A DNA stretch of 64,000 nt from Lysobacter_C viscosus (GTDB taxonomy: Bacteria; Pseudomonadota; Gammaproteobacteria; Xanthomonadales; Xanthomonadaceae): assembly GCF_046600715.1 (NCBI RefSeq), contig NZ_JBJMAV010000001.1, forward strand, positions 124,001 to 188,000, written 5' to 3'. A model generated the notes under the pieces. It worked only from the letters and a program-made list of their open reading frames with translations. It was not told where the DNA came from and made no database searches. Made by a program: the position numbers and the translations under genes. Position 1 is the first letter of the stretch. Each line of letters begins with the position of its first letter. Below, one piece after another: positions 54,201 to 62,289 of this stretch.

Positions 54201-56576
54201 GCGGTCGGCCGCGTCCAGCACCGACTGGGCCTTGCGGTGGCGGTCGTCGAGCAGCGCCTGCTTGTGCGCGTCGAAGGTCTCCAGCAGCTCTTCGCGCTTG
54301 GTCAGGATGTCGCCCAGGAACCGCTCGTGTTCGCCGAACTGGCTCTCAAGCTCTTCGAGCTGGACCATCAGCCGGGACAGCTGCTCGTCGGCTTTCTCCG
54401 GGTCGGTCGCCAATCCCAGGGCGCCGGTGATCGCCTGCCCGAACAGCGTGAACTGCGCGCCGAACTGGGCCACGGCCTCGGCCGAACCCAGCGCCCTGCG
54501 GCGTTGCTCTGCACGCGCGCGTGCCTGGTTGAGGCGGCTGTAGATCGCCGATACGGCCTCCACCACGCGGGTGCGCTGGGCCGGGTCGTCGACCTTCAGC
54601 GTGGCCATCAGTTCCGACAGCATGTCCAGGTCCGATGACATCGCCTGGAGCGCGGCGAGGCTTTCGGCCAGCTCCGTGGCGGTCTCCGCGCTCCGGGCCC
54701 GGCCGTCCAGCGCCACGACACCGTCCAGGTAGGGCGCAAGTGCGGTGTCCGAGGCAAGGAACACGCCCGTGGCGGCTGCAACCCGCTCATGCTGGACTTG
54801 GAGTTCGGCCCCCAGCGCGTCGATCGCCGGGACATCGATATACCTGTGTTCGCGGATCGTCAGCAGGTGGCCGCGCTGGCGCGTGATCTCGTTGAGCGCA
54901 TCGACGAACTCCTGCACCTGAGTCCAGTTTTCCGGGAGCAGCCGGGCCACCAGGGCGGCGTGGTCGTCGCGCGCATCGGCCATTGCCTGCGCGGACTGCC
55001 GGCGGATGCCCTGGACCTTCTCGAACTCGTCGAGGACCGACTCGCCGGTCGCGGCGATCTCGCGAACCAGGCTGGCCACGCCATCGCAGTGGGCGTCATC
55101 GATCCAGTGGTGGGCGTCGAACAGCTTGCGGGTGTCGCGGACCAGCAACTGGTAGCGCTGCAGCGACACCTCCTCGCTGCCAATCTCACGGGCGAGGCTC
55201 ACCAGGTTGGAGATGCCGCGCACCAGCTCGGCATTGCCCAGTCGTCCCAGGTAGGTATTGCTCTCCGGCCGGCTTGCGGCGAACTCGTCGCTCACGAACG
55301 GCGTTTGCCAGGCCTGCATCGGATGGATGCGGGTCGGCCCATCGCCTTCGGCGTGGAAGATGACCATCCGGCCGTCGGCAAGGCGCGCGTAACCATGGCC
55401 GAACACCGGGTTGTGCAGTTGCCGCTGGATCATGTTGTAGACGAACAGGGCCGACCTGCCGGGGACCTGGTCATAGAAGATGTAAAGCACGTCCTCGCCA
55501 TTGGGCGAGCGGATCGCACGCTTGAACTGCATGCCGGACATGGCCGCGTCGAAGGCCTTGTGCTCGCCGTTCTGGAGGTAGTAGCCGCCGGGGAAGATGA
55601 TCCCGTGGTCCTCGGGCAGCTGCACGCACGCCTGGATGATCGCGTCGTTGCGCTGCACGCGGCCGGTGAGTGTGTTGTAGATGAAACCGCGCCACTGGTC
55701 CTCGCGGTAGGGGAGGACCTTGAGCAGGACCAGCGAGCCGACCCGGGCGAAATCGAAGGTGGCGTCGTCCAGCGACTGGGTCTTGTCCTCGACCGGTTCG
55801 GAGTGGATGCCCTGGCCGCTCTCGGTGTTGTCCTCGACCTTGATGGTGAGGTCGCCCCCGGTCGTCTCCACGAACAGGGTGTCGAGCACGTTCAGGTGCG
55901 GATGCCGGCCGTTGACCATCAACTCGCGCGTCGCACGCGTCCATTCGAAGTCGAAGGCTGGGGGCATCGTCAGGTCGCGCTCGCCGCGCGCGTCGATGTA
56001 GGTCGCCTCGCCGCCGGGCGTCAACGACCACCGGAACACCCGCACGTCCGTGGTGCGCTCGCCGATCTGGAACGAGGCCAGCAACCTGCCGTCGCGAACG
56101 ACCAGCTGCAGGAGGCGGGCGTTCTTGTAATAGGCGTAGAGCTCGGTGAAGTCCCGAGTGAACTGCGGGTCGCCCAGGAAGCTGCCGGCAAGTTCAACCG
56201 GCACCACGTCGAACCCGTCTTCAGTGGATACCAGCTGGTAGAGGCCGAACACGTCCTCGATCCGTGTGCTGGTCTTGAGGCCGATGAAGACGTTGTAGCC
56301 GAACAGGATCAGGTGGCCGACCTGGACGATGTCGCGGCCGATGCAGTTGTTGTCGGTGCGCACGCGGACGCGACCGATGACCTCCATGGTGCTGCTGCCG
56401 AATTCTTCCACGCGCCGGGCATTCATCCGCTCGGCGGCGTCGCGCAGGCGCCGGCCCTGGTCGGACAGGCGCCGACGCAGCACCTCGTAGGCGCCTCCCT
56501 GCGCGACGGCCTGGTCGATCGGGTCGGACCCCGGCGCGGGGGAGGGATTGGATTCGGCGGGCGTGTTGGACGTCAT
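51261..56576 (-). CDS. Giant AAA ATPase annotated in relatives as DNA repair ATPase
   Basis: A 1771-residue protein. The N-terminal third (RDIVQVGHLILFGYNVFIGL, DVLYIFYDQVPGRSALFVYN) resembles the domain found in proteins named DNA repair ATPase. A long coiled-coil middle follows (about 640-900), then a C-terminal AAA+ domain with Walker A SPPGYGKTTLMEY near 1302 and Walker B VMLYVDDIQHTHPEF near 1365, plus VVMAGNPYTESGEVF. The ATPase resembles MoxR-like chaperones. The repair label rests only on old annotation. Context (TelA, flotillin, PspA) points to a stress-linked remodelling role. Start ATG 56576 gives MTSNTPAESN; no stronger site is seen. Confidence 0.88.
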   Translation of the reverse strand: MTSNTPAESNPSPAPGSDPIDQAVAQGGAYEVLRRRLSDQGRRLRDAAERMNARRVEEFGSSTMEVIGRVRVRTDNNCIGRDIVQVGHLILFGYNVFIGLKTSTRIEDVFGLYQLVSTEDGFDVVPVELAGSFLGDPQFTRDFTELYAYYKNARLLQLVVRDGRLLASFQIGERTTDVRVFRWSLTPGGEATYIDARGERDLTMPPAFDFEWTRATRELMVNGRHPHLNVLDTLFVETTGGDLTIKVEDNTESGQGIHSEPVEDKTQSLDDATFDFARVGSLVLLKVLPYREDQWRGFIYNTLTGRVQRNDAIIQACVQLPEDHGIIFPGGYYLQNGEHKAFDAAMSGMQFKRAIRSPNGEDVLYIFYDQVPGRSALFVYNMIQRQLHNPVFGHGYARLADGRMVIFHAEGDGPTRIHPMQAWQTPFVSDEFAASRPESNTYLGRLGNAELVRGISNLVSLAREIGSEEVSLQRYQLLVRDTRKLFDAHHWIDDAHCDGVASLVREIAATGESVLDEFEKVQGIRRQSAQAMADARDDHAALVARLLPENWTQVQEFVDALNEITRQRGHLLTIREHRYIDVPAIDALGAELQVQHERVAAATGVFLASDTALAPYLDGVVALDGRARSAETATELAESLAALQAMSSDLDMLSELMATLKVDDPAQRTRVVEAVSAIYSRLNQARARAEQRRRALGSAEAVAQFGAQFTLFGQAITGALGLATDPEKADEQLSRLMVQLEELESQFGEHERFLGDILTKREELLETFDAHKQALLDDRHRKAQSVLDAADRILSGLGKRTEKFSSPDELNAFFAGDPLILKVRELAERLRSLKDSVKADDVEARLKGARDQAVRALRDRVDLFEGDGQVIRLGRHRFSVNTQPLDLTILPRGDRLALHLTGTDFMEPIEDARLAELREYWQLGLESESPALYRAEYLAGELVAAASAGSDGLDDETLQKLASDPDALARAVREFAAPRYRDGYERGIHDHDAALILRAFLAQRDVAGNLIHAPAPRALATLLLASHGDDADVAQWEPRAAGALAMHRLFGSRDSLDALRADMATRLAGFAQERGLPFDASCARAAADFLSDHLTSGEPGLVLSRQGRELAEMLESRLASASLQAPFQHTLDLLEDRPDARWQHVLHWLQALCNTPAAAAMAPYVPESAAWILARDALSFRDHPVALTTTVEGLLGDHPRISDGRMELAVDDLLARLRVHRERFVPGFRRYHQVRNEVAARERTALRLGEFQARPLSSFVRNKLINEVYLPIIGDNLAKQMGTAGEGKRSDLMGLLMMISPPGYGKTTLMEYVASRLGLVFMKINGPALGHEVRSVDPAQAPDATSRQELEKLNLAFEMGNNVMLYVDDIQHTHPEFLQKFISLCDGTRRVEGVWKGRTRTYDMRGKKFCVVMAGNPYTESGEVFKIPDMLANRADIYNLGDVLGGVEDTFTLSYVENSLTSSPLLAPLATRDLADLHRLVDKARGEQVSATDLSHAYSAAEINEFVETLVRVMKVRDVVYRVNQQYIASAAQADKYRTEPAFKLQGSYRNMNKLVEKISPVMNEGELQQLISDHYQGEAQLLTVGAEENLLKLKELRGVLTATEQARWAQIKHDFLRNKAMGAEDADVGGRVVAQLADIAGGLQAMGSAVAGPAGDAPAASESPPWKDALALLERVVADRRVDAPRPGTDDVDALVKTAIQPLVAAIHSSQGHQDQLSNAMLHLASAIRARMTARPPTGRAPHTPTPEERRLDEALARLHAGLADAPAAR

Positions 56577-56646
56577 CGTGGAACCTCGCCCGCGCAGGCG
56601 GGCCATCCATGCTGCAATCGGGAGGGCAGGCGTCGGAGGCGGTCGC

Positions 56647-56904
56647 TCAGGCAACCTCGACCGGTACCGGCCCCAGTTTCCGGCGCAGCGCATCCAGGCG
56701 CACCTTCATTGCGGAATCGATCTCGTCGGGCTGGATGCGCGAGATGATGTTGTTGAGGACACGGCTCTCGTCGTCGTTGATGGTGCCGTCGCGTTCGGCG
56801 ATCGCCACGATCCGGTCGAGCTCGGCCGCCTCCAGGCGTCCGTCGTCGGCGAAGCAGGTGATGGAGTGGAAGGCCATTTCCAGGTGGTCGCGATTCACGG
56901 TCAT
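56647..56904 (-). CDS. Small TerB-like/EF-hand-like acidic protein
   Basis: An 85-residue protein starting at ATG 56904, preceded by AAGGA. It contains FADDGRLEAAELDRIVAIAE and ERDGTINDDESRVLNNI, two repeats of an acidic loop followed by a helix as in TerB or calcium-binding proteins. The short length excludes a full TerB. TerB-type proteins bind divalent cations and often accompany TelA, which fits. It lies in a 395-bp gap between the flotillin and the ATPase, with about 70 bp on either side. Confidence 0.65.
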   Translation of the reverse strand: MTVNRDHLEMAFHSITCFADDGRLEAAELDRIVAIAERDGTINDDESRVLNNIISRIQPDEIDSAMKVRLDALRRKLGPVPVEVA

Positions 56905-56971
56905 TTCGTGTGTCCTTGCGGGGTGGGCAATGCCGGCGGCAGGGCTGCCGCCAGCCATCAGAAGGCCGGGG

Positions 56972-58987
56972 TCAGGCACCTGCTTCGGGGGTCGCCGCTG
57001 CGGCGCGTTCGCCGGTTCCCGGCTGCGGAAGCGTTGCAGTCGCAGGTGTGACGGCGTTGACGCCGAGATAGCGACTCAGCAGGTCCTGCACGATCGGACT
57101 CTTGCCTGCCAGGCCTTCGACGGCCTTGCCCAGCGAGAGCGACTTGGAGAACGCTTCGAACAGGCCGCCGTCGCCGCCGACCAGGTCGATGTTGGCATTG
57201 CGAAGGGCGGCGGCGATGACTTCCGCGTTCTCCTTGGCGACATCCTTGCCCGCGGAGATCGATGCCAGAGCCTGCTGGAGGTGGATGTCCAGCGACATGC
57301 GGAACTCCTCGTGGCTGCGCGCATCGACCGACAACGAGTCGATCGCCTCGAACTTGCGCGTCAAGCCTTCCGCTTCGGCCATGAGCTTCTTGACCGTCAC
57401 GTTTGCCTCCGCGCCGCCGATGGCCTCGACCGAGGCGGCATTGGCGTGGCCGAGCTTGGTGGTGCCCTCGGCCTCGGCGGCCATGCGCTCGGCGAGGACG
57501 CGGGCATCGTTGGTGCCCTCCACCAGCCGCGCGGCAGCCTTGGCTTCGATCACGCGCGCCTCGGCGATACCGTGCTTCTCGATGGCCTGGGCCTCGGCTT
57601 CGCGGACCTGGACTTCGGCCAGTCCCGGGGCGGCCTGCTCGGCCTTGACGCCGTCGGCCAGCACCCGCTTGGCTTCGGCCTCGCGGTTGGCAGCTTCCAG
57701 TTCCGCCTGTGCAAGCGTGGTGCGTTCCACCGCCCGATGCTTGGCAGCGGTCTCCGCGGCCTCGGCTTCCTTGACCTTGTGGACCAGGGCTTCCTGCGCG
57801 GCGGCCTCGGCGGCCAGCACGCGGGCCTGCTTTTCGCGGTCGGCCTCGGACACCACGCGCACTTCGTTGATCCGCTCTTCCTCGATCGCGACGGTCTTGT
57901 CGATCGCGATGCGCTCGCGGGTGATGTTGGCTACGTCCTTCTTGCCGACCTCGACGACCTTGTCGCGCTCGACGGCCTGCAACTGGACCTCACGATCGGT
58001 GGTGACCTTCTCCAGCTCGCGGGCCCGGACCACGCGCTCTTCCTCGATCGCAACCGCGCGCTGGCGGTTCTGGCCGGCGACTTCCACTTCGCGATTCACG
58101 TTCTGCTCGCGGATCTGGATCTTCTCGTCCGACTCGAGCCGGGCCTGCTCGGCGATCAGCCGCTGCTCTTCCCGCACGCGCGCGGTTTCGGCCTCCTCGC
58201 GCGCACGGATGGTCTCGATCTCGCGCTGCTGGCGGGCTTCCGCCTCCGCCTGCTGCCTTTCCAGCGCCAGGGTCGCCTCGCGTGCCTCGACGTTCTTCTT
58301 GGTGATCGCCAGCTTTTCGTTCTGCTCCAGCTCGTTGGTGACGACGTTCTGCGTCGCCGTGATCTGGGTGATCTTCTTGATGCCCTCCGAATCCATGATG
58401 TTGTTCGGATCGAGGTCGGACTTCCGGGTCTGCTCGAGGTAGTCGATGGCGACGTCCTCCAGCACGTAGCCATTGAGGTCGTTGCCGATCACCTTGATGA
58501 TCTCGTCGCGGAATTCCTGGCGCTTCTCGAACAGCTCGGTGAACTCGAACTTCTTGCCGACGGTCTTCAACGCCTCGGAGAACTTGGCGTTGAACAGCTC
58601 GTCCACGGCCGCCTTGTCGGATGCGCGTTCGGCACCGACGGCCTTGGCTACGCGCAGCACGTCCTGCTGGGTCTCGTTCACCCGCAGGTAGAAGGCCACG
58701 GAGATGTCCGCGCGCATGTTGTCGCGGCAGATCAGGCCCTCGCGCCCACGGCGGTCGACCTGCAGCGTGATCAGGCTGATCTGCATCAGCTCGGCCTTGT
58801 ACAGCACCGGGATGATCAGGCCGCCGGTGAAGCGGACCTTCGGCGTCGCGCTCAGGTCGTTGACGATCAGTGCGGTGCCTTGCGGGACCTTGATGTAGAA
58901 CGCCTTGAACAGGCCGAAGATGCCGAGCAACACGACGAGTAGAACGCCTGCGCCGACGACGAACGGCAGGATCATGGACATGGTCAT
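56972..58987 (-). CDS. Flotillin-family membrane scaffold protein (YqiK-like)
   Basis: A 671-residue flotillin. It has an N-terminal membrane segment (ILPFVVGAGVLLVVLLGIFG), an SPFH/Band 7 domain (about 30-220, with ITLQVDRRGREG) and a long heptad Glu/Ala-rich coiled coil (about 230-560). A C-terminal flotillin domain ends in SLGKAVEGLAG. Bacterial flotillins organise ordered membrane patches. The order YqiJ-like then flotillin equals the E. coli yqiJ-yqiK pair; the PspA and TelA neighbours extend it to a stress role. Confidence 0.94.
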   Translation of the reverse strand: MTMSMILPFVVGAGVLLVVLLGIFGLFKAFYIKVPQGTALIVNDLSATPKVRFTGGLIIPVLYKAELMQISLITLQVDRRGREGLICRDNMRADISVAFYLRVNETQQDVLRVAKAVGAERASDKAAVDELFNAKFSEALKTVGKKFEFTELFEKRQEFRDEIIKVIGNDLNGYVLEDVAIDYLEQTRKSDLDPNNIMDSEGIKKITQITATQNVVTNELEQNEKLAITKKNVEAREATLALERQQAEAEARQQREIETIRAREEAETARVREEQRLIAEQARLESDEKIQIREQNVNREVEVAGQNRQRAVAIEEERVVRARELEKVTTDREVQLQAVERDKVVEVGKKDVANITRERIAIDKTVAIEEERINEVRVVSEADREKQARVLAAEAAAQEALVHKVKEAEAAETAAKHRAVERTTLAQAELEAANREAEAKRVLADGVKAEQAAPGLAEVQVREAEAQAIEKHGIAEARVIEAKAAARLVEGTNDARVLAERMAAEAEGTTKLGHANAASVEAIGGAEANVTVKKLMAEAEGLTRKFEAIDSLSVDARSHEEFRMSLDIHLQQALASISAGKDVAKENAEVIAAALRNANIDLVGGDGGLFEAFSKSLSLGKAVEGLAGKSPIVQDLLSRYLGVNAVTPATATLPQPGTGERAAAATPEAGA

Positions 58988-59014
58988 TGCTACCTCTCCT
59001 TGGGATTCGAGCTC

Positions 59015-59650
59015 TTACAGGGTCTGGAACTGCCGTTCCGGTATCACGCGATAGGCATGCTGCGCATCGAGGTATTCGATAAGCACGACGCGGTCGCCGC
59101 GTTTGAAGCGACCGGTCTCTCCGTCCCGCACCTGCAGCACCAGGCCCGCGCCGCCGTCGTCGACGGTGGCCGTGCCGTAGTCGGTGGCGACCTCCGGCGA
59201 GTTGACCACCGCCACGCGTCCCAGCAGCGACGGGTCAAGCGGTGGGCGCAGCTTGAGCAGCAACCGGCTCAGGGGGCGCAGCAGGACGGAGGTGAGCACG
59301 ATGCCCGGGACCAGCATGGCCAGCGCGACGGCCGCGCCGGCGAACAGCCGCAGGCCCTCGCCCAGGTGGGCGAGTACGAGCAGGTGCACGAAATAGGTAC
59401 CGATCCAACCCACGAACGCCAGCACGGTGGCCACCAGCATCAACGGGACACCTGACAGGCCGAGCCTTGAAATCATGGCGGCCGCGCCACTGGAGTCCGG
59501 GCTGTCGCCGTCGCCACCCAGCAGGCCGTCCAGTGCATCGATCTCGACCAGTCCGGTCGCTGCCAGGGCCCAGTAGATCGTGCAGACTGCCAGCACGACG
59601 CTGTAGGCGAGGGTGGGGAATGACAGTGCGGTTGTCAGGAACTCACTCAC
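59015..59650 (-). CDS. YqiJ/NfeD-like membrane protein with OB fold
   Basis: A 211-residue protein with three to four hydrophobic segments (YSVVLAVCTIYWALAATG, LMLVATVLAFVGWIGTYF, LFAGAAVALAMLVPGIVLTS) and a C-terminal beta domain (LGRVAVVNSPEV, GDRVVLIEYLDA) of the NfeD OB type. Such proteins are flotillin partners; E. coli YqiJ has the same size and layout. It overlaps the pspA gene by eight bases. Confidence 0.9.
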   Translation of the reverse strand: MSEFLTTALSFPTLAYSVVLAVCTIYWALAATGLVEIDALDGLLGGDGDSPDSSGAAAMISRLGLSGVPLMLVATVLAFVGWIGTYFVHLLVLAHLGEGLRLFAGAAVALAMLVPGIVLTSVLLRPLSRLLLKLRPPLDPSLLGRVAVVNSPEVATDYGTATVDDGGAGLVLQVRDGETGRFKRGDRVVLIEYLDAQHAYRVIPERQFQTL

Positions 59651-60416
59651 GTGGGCTCTCCTTGCGGATGGTGGCGCGGCGCCGTTTCCGGGCCGGAGTC
59701 GCTTCCTTGCCTGCCGCGCCGGTCTCAGCGGCCTGGGCGGCCAGCCGGGTCAGCACGTTCTCGACGGCGGGGGGCGTGGCGGTGATTCCTGCTGCCTGGA
59801 GCTTCTCGTCGAGCGGATCGTGCGGGACGTTGCCGCTCGATGGCCGGGCCCGGGTCGGGGGGGTCGACTGGCGGGAACGCAGCAATTCCGCCGAATCGAT
59901 CGCCGTCGGGATTCCGGTGCCGGTACCCGACGCGCCCCCTGCGAACGCCTTCTCCGCGCTGGCGACGGCCTCGGAGGCACGCAGCAGGTCAAGCTCGTGC
60001 TTGAGGCGCCTGAGGGCGTTGTGTCCGTGCCGCACCATGGCATCCAGCTCGGAGGCCCGGTCCGCGTTGTCCGTGAGCAATGCCTGTTCCGCATCGCGCT
60101 CGGATTCCAGCTCGACGATCGACAGGGCGACTTCGCGGGCAAGGGCTGGCTGGCCGGCCCGCAGCGCAGCCACCGCCTGGGCCTCGCGCTGCACGATCTT
60201 CTCCAGGGTCGCTTCGTGCCGTTCCTGCGCGGTGTAGCGCTGCGCTTTCAGTACGTCGAGTTCGCGCCGGAGCGTCTTGAGCTCCTCGTCCACGCGGTGG
60301 ATGCGATCGTCCAGGGCACGTCCTGCATTCCACTCGCGGACTCCGCCGCGCACCGTGTCGCCGATATCGGCGATCTGTGCACCGAGGCGGGCCAGAAGGG
60401 TGTCGCGGCGCTTCAC
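59643..60416 (-). CDS. PspA/IM30-family protein (YjfJ-like)
   Basis: A 257-residue protein. The first 170 residues are continuous coiled coil with the PspA/Vipp1 layout (DEELKTLRRELDVLKAQR, HGHNALRRLKHELDLLRASE). A Pro/Thr/Ser tail and a basic end (ARKRRRATIRK) follow. PspA proteins form membrane-binding scaffolds that protect the inner membrane. The basic tail is unusual for PspA. Translation is coupled to the DUF2170 gene (ATGA). E. coli yjfI-yjfJ has the same order. Confidence 0.9.
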   Translation of the reverse strand: MKRRDTLLARLGAQIADIGDTVRGGVREWNAGRALDDRIHRVDEELKTLRRELDVLKAQRYTAQERHEATLEKIVQREAQAVAALRAGQPALAREVALSIVELESERDAEQALLTDNADRASELDAMVRHGHNALRRLKHELDLLRASEAVASAEKAFAGGASGTGTGIPTAIDSAELLRSRQSTPPTRARPSSGNVPHDPLDEKLQAAGITATPPAVENVLTRLAAQAAETGAAGKEATPARKRRRATIRKESPRE

Positions 60417-61072
60417 GATGCGCTTGCCTCGTCATGCGGCCACACCTCATCACGCAGGAAGGCCCCGTATGCATCGACACATGCGATGACATTGCCCGCA
60501 AGTGCTTCGATCTCGAACAGGATGTCGGCCAGGGGGGAATGCGTGCCGAGCGATCCGAACATGACATAGCTCGGCACGCCGGCGACCGGCTCGATGCCCA
60601 TCGTGGTCAGCGGCCACAGCTTGTGCGTGCGCAGGACGCGGGCATTGAAGGCGGCCGGATCGGACACGTGGTCGAGCGGCCACATCAACACCTGGACGAC
60701 GATCTGCAGGCCGCCGACGGCGACGAAGACCGGAAGGTCACCGTAGTCGCGCATCACCAGGCGCAGCGTCGGGTCGGCACCCTCGGAGCGGTGCACTTCG
60801 ATGCTCCCGGATCCAACGGGGGTGGATCCTTCGATGGCGCGCTGCAGTGCGGCCAGCGTCCACCCCGGTTCGCCCGGAGTCTCGCGCAGGCAGTCGATCC
60901 CCGGGGCTTCGCCGGACGCGGGCGCCTGGCGAAAGCGTTGTTCGACAGCGGCCAGATCCTCCGAGAACTCGGGGCGGATCCACACGTCCTTCTTGACGAG
61001 GCCGGCGTTGCGCATCCGCGCGCGGAACTCGCGTACGTAATCGGCGGACGAGCGTGGCTTCCCTGCTTTCAT
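60413..61072 (-). CDS. yjfI: DUF2170 protein (YjfI-like) with DNA-binding-like N-terminal extension
   Basis: A 219-residue protein. Residues about 70-210 form the DUF2170 domain (VMRDYGDLPVFVAVGG, VSDPAAFNARVLRTHKLWPL, YVMFGSLGTHSPLADI), as in E. coli YjfI. Ahead of it are about 40 extra residues (SADYVREFRARMRNAGLVKK, then DVWIRPE) resembling the ribbon-helix-helix N-terminus of small antitoxins such as DUF3018. The ATG at 61072 lies within an inverted repeat, so autoregulation by this extension is possible. It is the first gene of the eight-gene operon. E. coli YjfI has no such extension as far as I recall. Confidence 0.87.
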   Translation of the reverse strand: MKAGKPRSSADYVREFRARMRNAGLVKKDVWIRPEFSEDLAAVEQRFRQAPASGEAPGIDCLRETPGEPGWTLAALQRAIEGSTPVGSGSIEVHRSEGADPTLRLVMRDYGDLPVFVAVGGLQIVVQVLMWPLDHVSDPAAFNARVLRTHKLWPLTTMGIEPVAGVPSYVMFGSLGTHSPLADILFEIEALAGNVIACVDAYGAFLRDEVWPHDEASAS

Positions 61073-61107
61073 GTAAGCATCCTAGTTTCTTACATGTAAC
61101 TTTACAA
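61070..61107 (-). promoter_or_regulatory. Operon promoter with palindromic operator; probable leaderless start
   Basis: On the minus strand, -35 TTGTAA (61107-61102), a 17-bp spacer and -10 TAGGAT (61084-61079) form a good sigma70 promoter. Seven bases downstream is the A of the ATG at 61072, so the message should be leaderless. The inverted repeat CATGTAAG/CTTACATG (61070-61077 and 61089-61096) covers the start codon and the spacer, and TTACATGTAA at 61090-61099 is a perfect palindrome. Repressor binding here would block the polymerase. A further dyad, ACGAACGGTTCGT, lies at 61128-61140. Confidence 0.8.
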
Positions 61108-61194
61108 CCCGGCCACCTAGCGTGCCGACGAACGGTTCGTTCGCCCAATCGGCACATGGGCTCAGCCCCGGTCGTCCCCCGGCAGGCGCTTCTT

Positions 61195-62289
61195 CTAGAG
61201 CCCCCGCCATTCCCCGGTGGCAATGATCGCACGCAGCGCGGCGTCCGGGCCGGAGGCGTCCAGTCCGCGCTGTGCCAGCCACGCCCGGTCGTAGAGCGTT
61301 GCGTCGTAGCTTTCGCCCGGGTCGCACAGCAGGCTGACGATGCTGCCCTGCATGCCTGCCGTTCGCATGCGCGCTGCCAGTTGCAGGCATCCGACCAGGT
61401 TGGTGCCCGACGAGCCGCCATAACGCCGGCCAAGGTGTTCCTCCAACAAGTGCATGGCGGCGATGGAGGCGGTGTCGGGAACCTCGACCACGTCGTCGAC
61501 CACGTCGAACAGGAAGCCCGGCTCCACGCGTGGTCGGCCGATGCCTTCGATCACCGTCGGCATGCTGCAGGTGGCATCGCGGTCGCGCTGGCGCCAGCCG
61601 TGGATGAACGCGCTGCCGGCGGGGTCGGCGACGCACAGGCCGGTCGGCAGGCTGCGGTAGCGCAGGTAGCGGCCGATGGTGGCCGAGGTTCCGCCGGTCC
61701 CCGCGCCGCAAACGATCCAGGCGGGCTCGGGGTGGGGTTCGCCGGCCAGCTGGCCGATGATCGATTCGGCGATGTTGTTGTTGCCGCGCCAGTCGGTGGC
61801 GCGTTCGGCCAGGCCGAACTGGTCGAGGTGGCAGGCCCCGTTGCGGGCATGCCAGTCGGCGCGCTCGTACACCTGCGCGGGGTCGTCGACCAGGTCGCAA
61901 CGGCCCCCGAGCGCCTGCACGTCGGCGATCTTGCGCGGTGCGGTGCACGCCGGCATCACCGCGGTGAATTCCAGCCCGAGCAATCGCGCGAACCAGGCTT
62001 CCGAGATCGCGGTGCTGCCGGACGACGCGTCCACCACCGGCTGCCCACGCCGCAGGCGACCGTTGCACAGCGCATACAGGTACAGCGAGCGGGCGAGGCG
62101 GTGCTTGAGGCTGCCGGTGGGGTGGGCGGCTTCGTCCTTGAAGTAGAAGTCGATGCCGGGGAATCCCGGGAACCCGAGCTTCAGCAGGTGGGTGTCGGCC
62201 GATCGCGCGGCTTCCTGCCGCAGCCGGGCCAGCGACTGCCCGGTCCACTCGCGCATGTCCGCGACGGTCGGGGCAGGCGCGATGTTCAC
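61195..62289 (-). CDS. PLP-dependent cysteine desulfhydrase-like protein (Cds1 type)
   Basis: A fold-type II PLP enzyme of 364 residues. The Schiff-base Lys is in PTGSLKHRLARSL, the substrate loop is DASSGSTAISEAWFAR, and the phosphate loop is GAGTGGTSATIGRYL. It belongs to the group related to cysteine synthase but longer, annotated L-cysteine desulfhydrase Cds1. It overlaps the upstream decarboxylase gene by four bases, so they are co-expressed. The substrate cannot be read from sequence; serine, cysteine or a related amino acid is likely. Confidence 0.85.
   Translation of the reverse strand: MNIAPAPTVADMREWTGQSLARLRQEAARSADTHLLKLGFPGFPGIDFYFKDEAAHPTGSLKHRLARSLYLYALCNGRLRRGQPVVDASSGSTAISEAWFARLLGLEFTAVMPACTAPRKIADVQALGGRCDLVDDPAQVYERADWHARNGACHLDQFGLAERATDWRGNNNIAESIIGQLAGEPHPEPAWIVCGAGTGGTSATIGRYLRYRSLPTGLCVADPAGSAFIHGWRQRDRDATCSMPTVIEGIGRPRVEPGFLFDVVDDVVEVPDTASIAAMHLLEEHLGRRYGGSSGTNLVGCLQLAARMRTAGMQGSIVSLLCDPGESYDATLYDRAWLAQRGLDASGPDAALRAIIATGEWRGL

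Noticed and set aside
56609..58942. A 777-residue plus-strand open frame opposite the flotillin gene
   Set aside because: Its Leu/Asp/Phe periodicity mirrors the coiled coil on the other strand.
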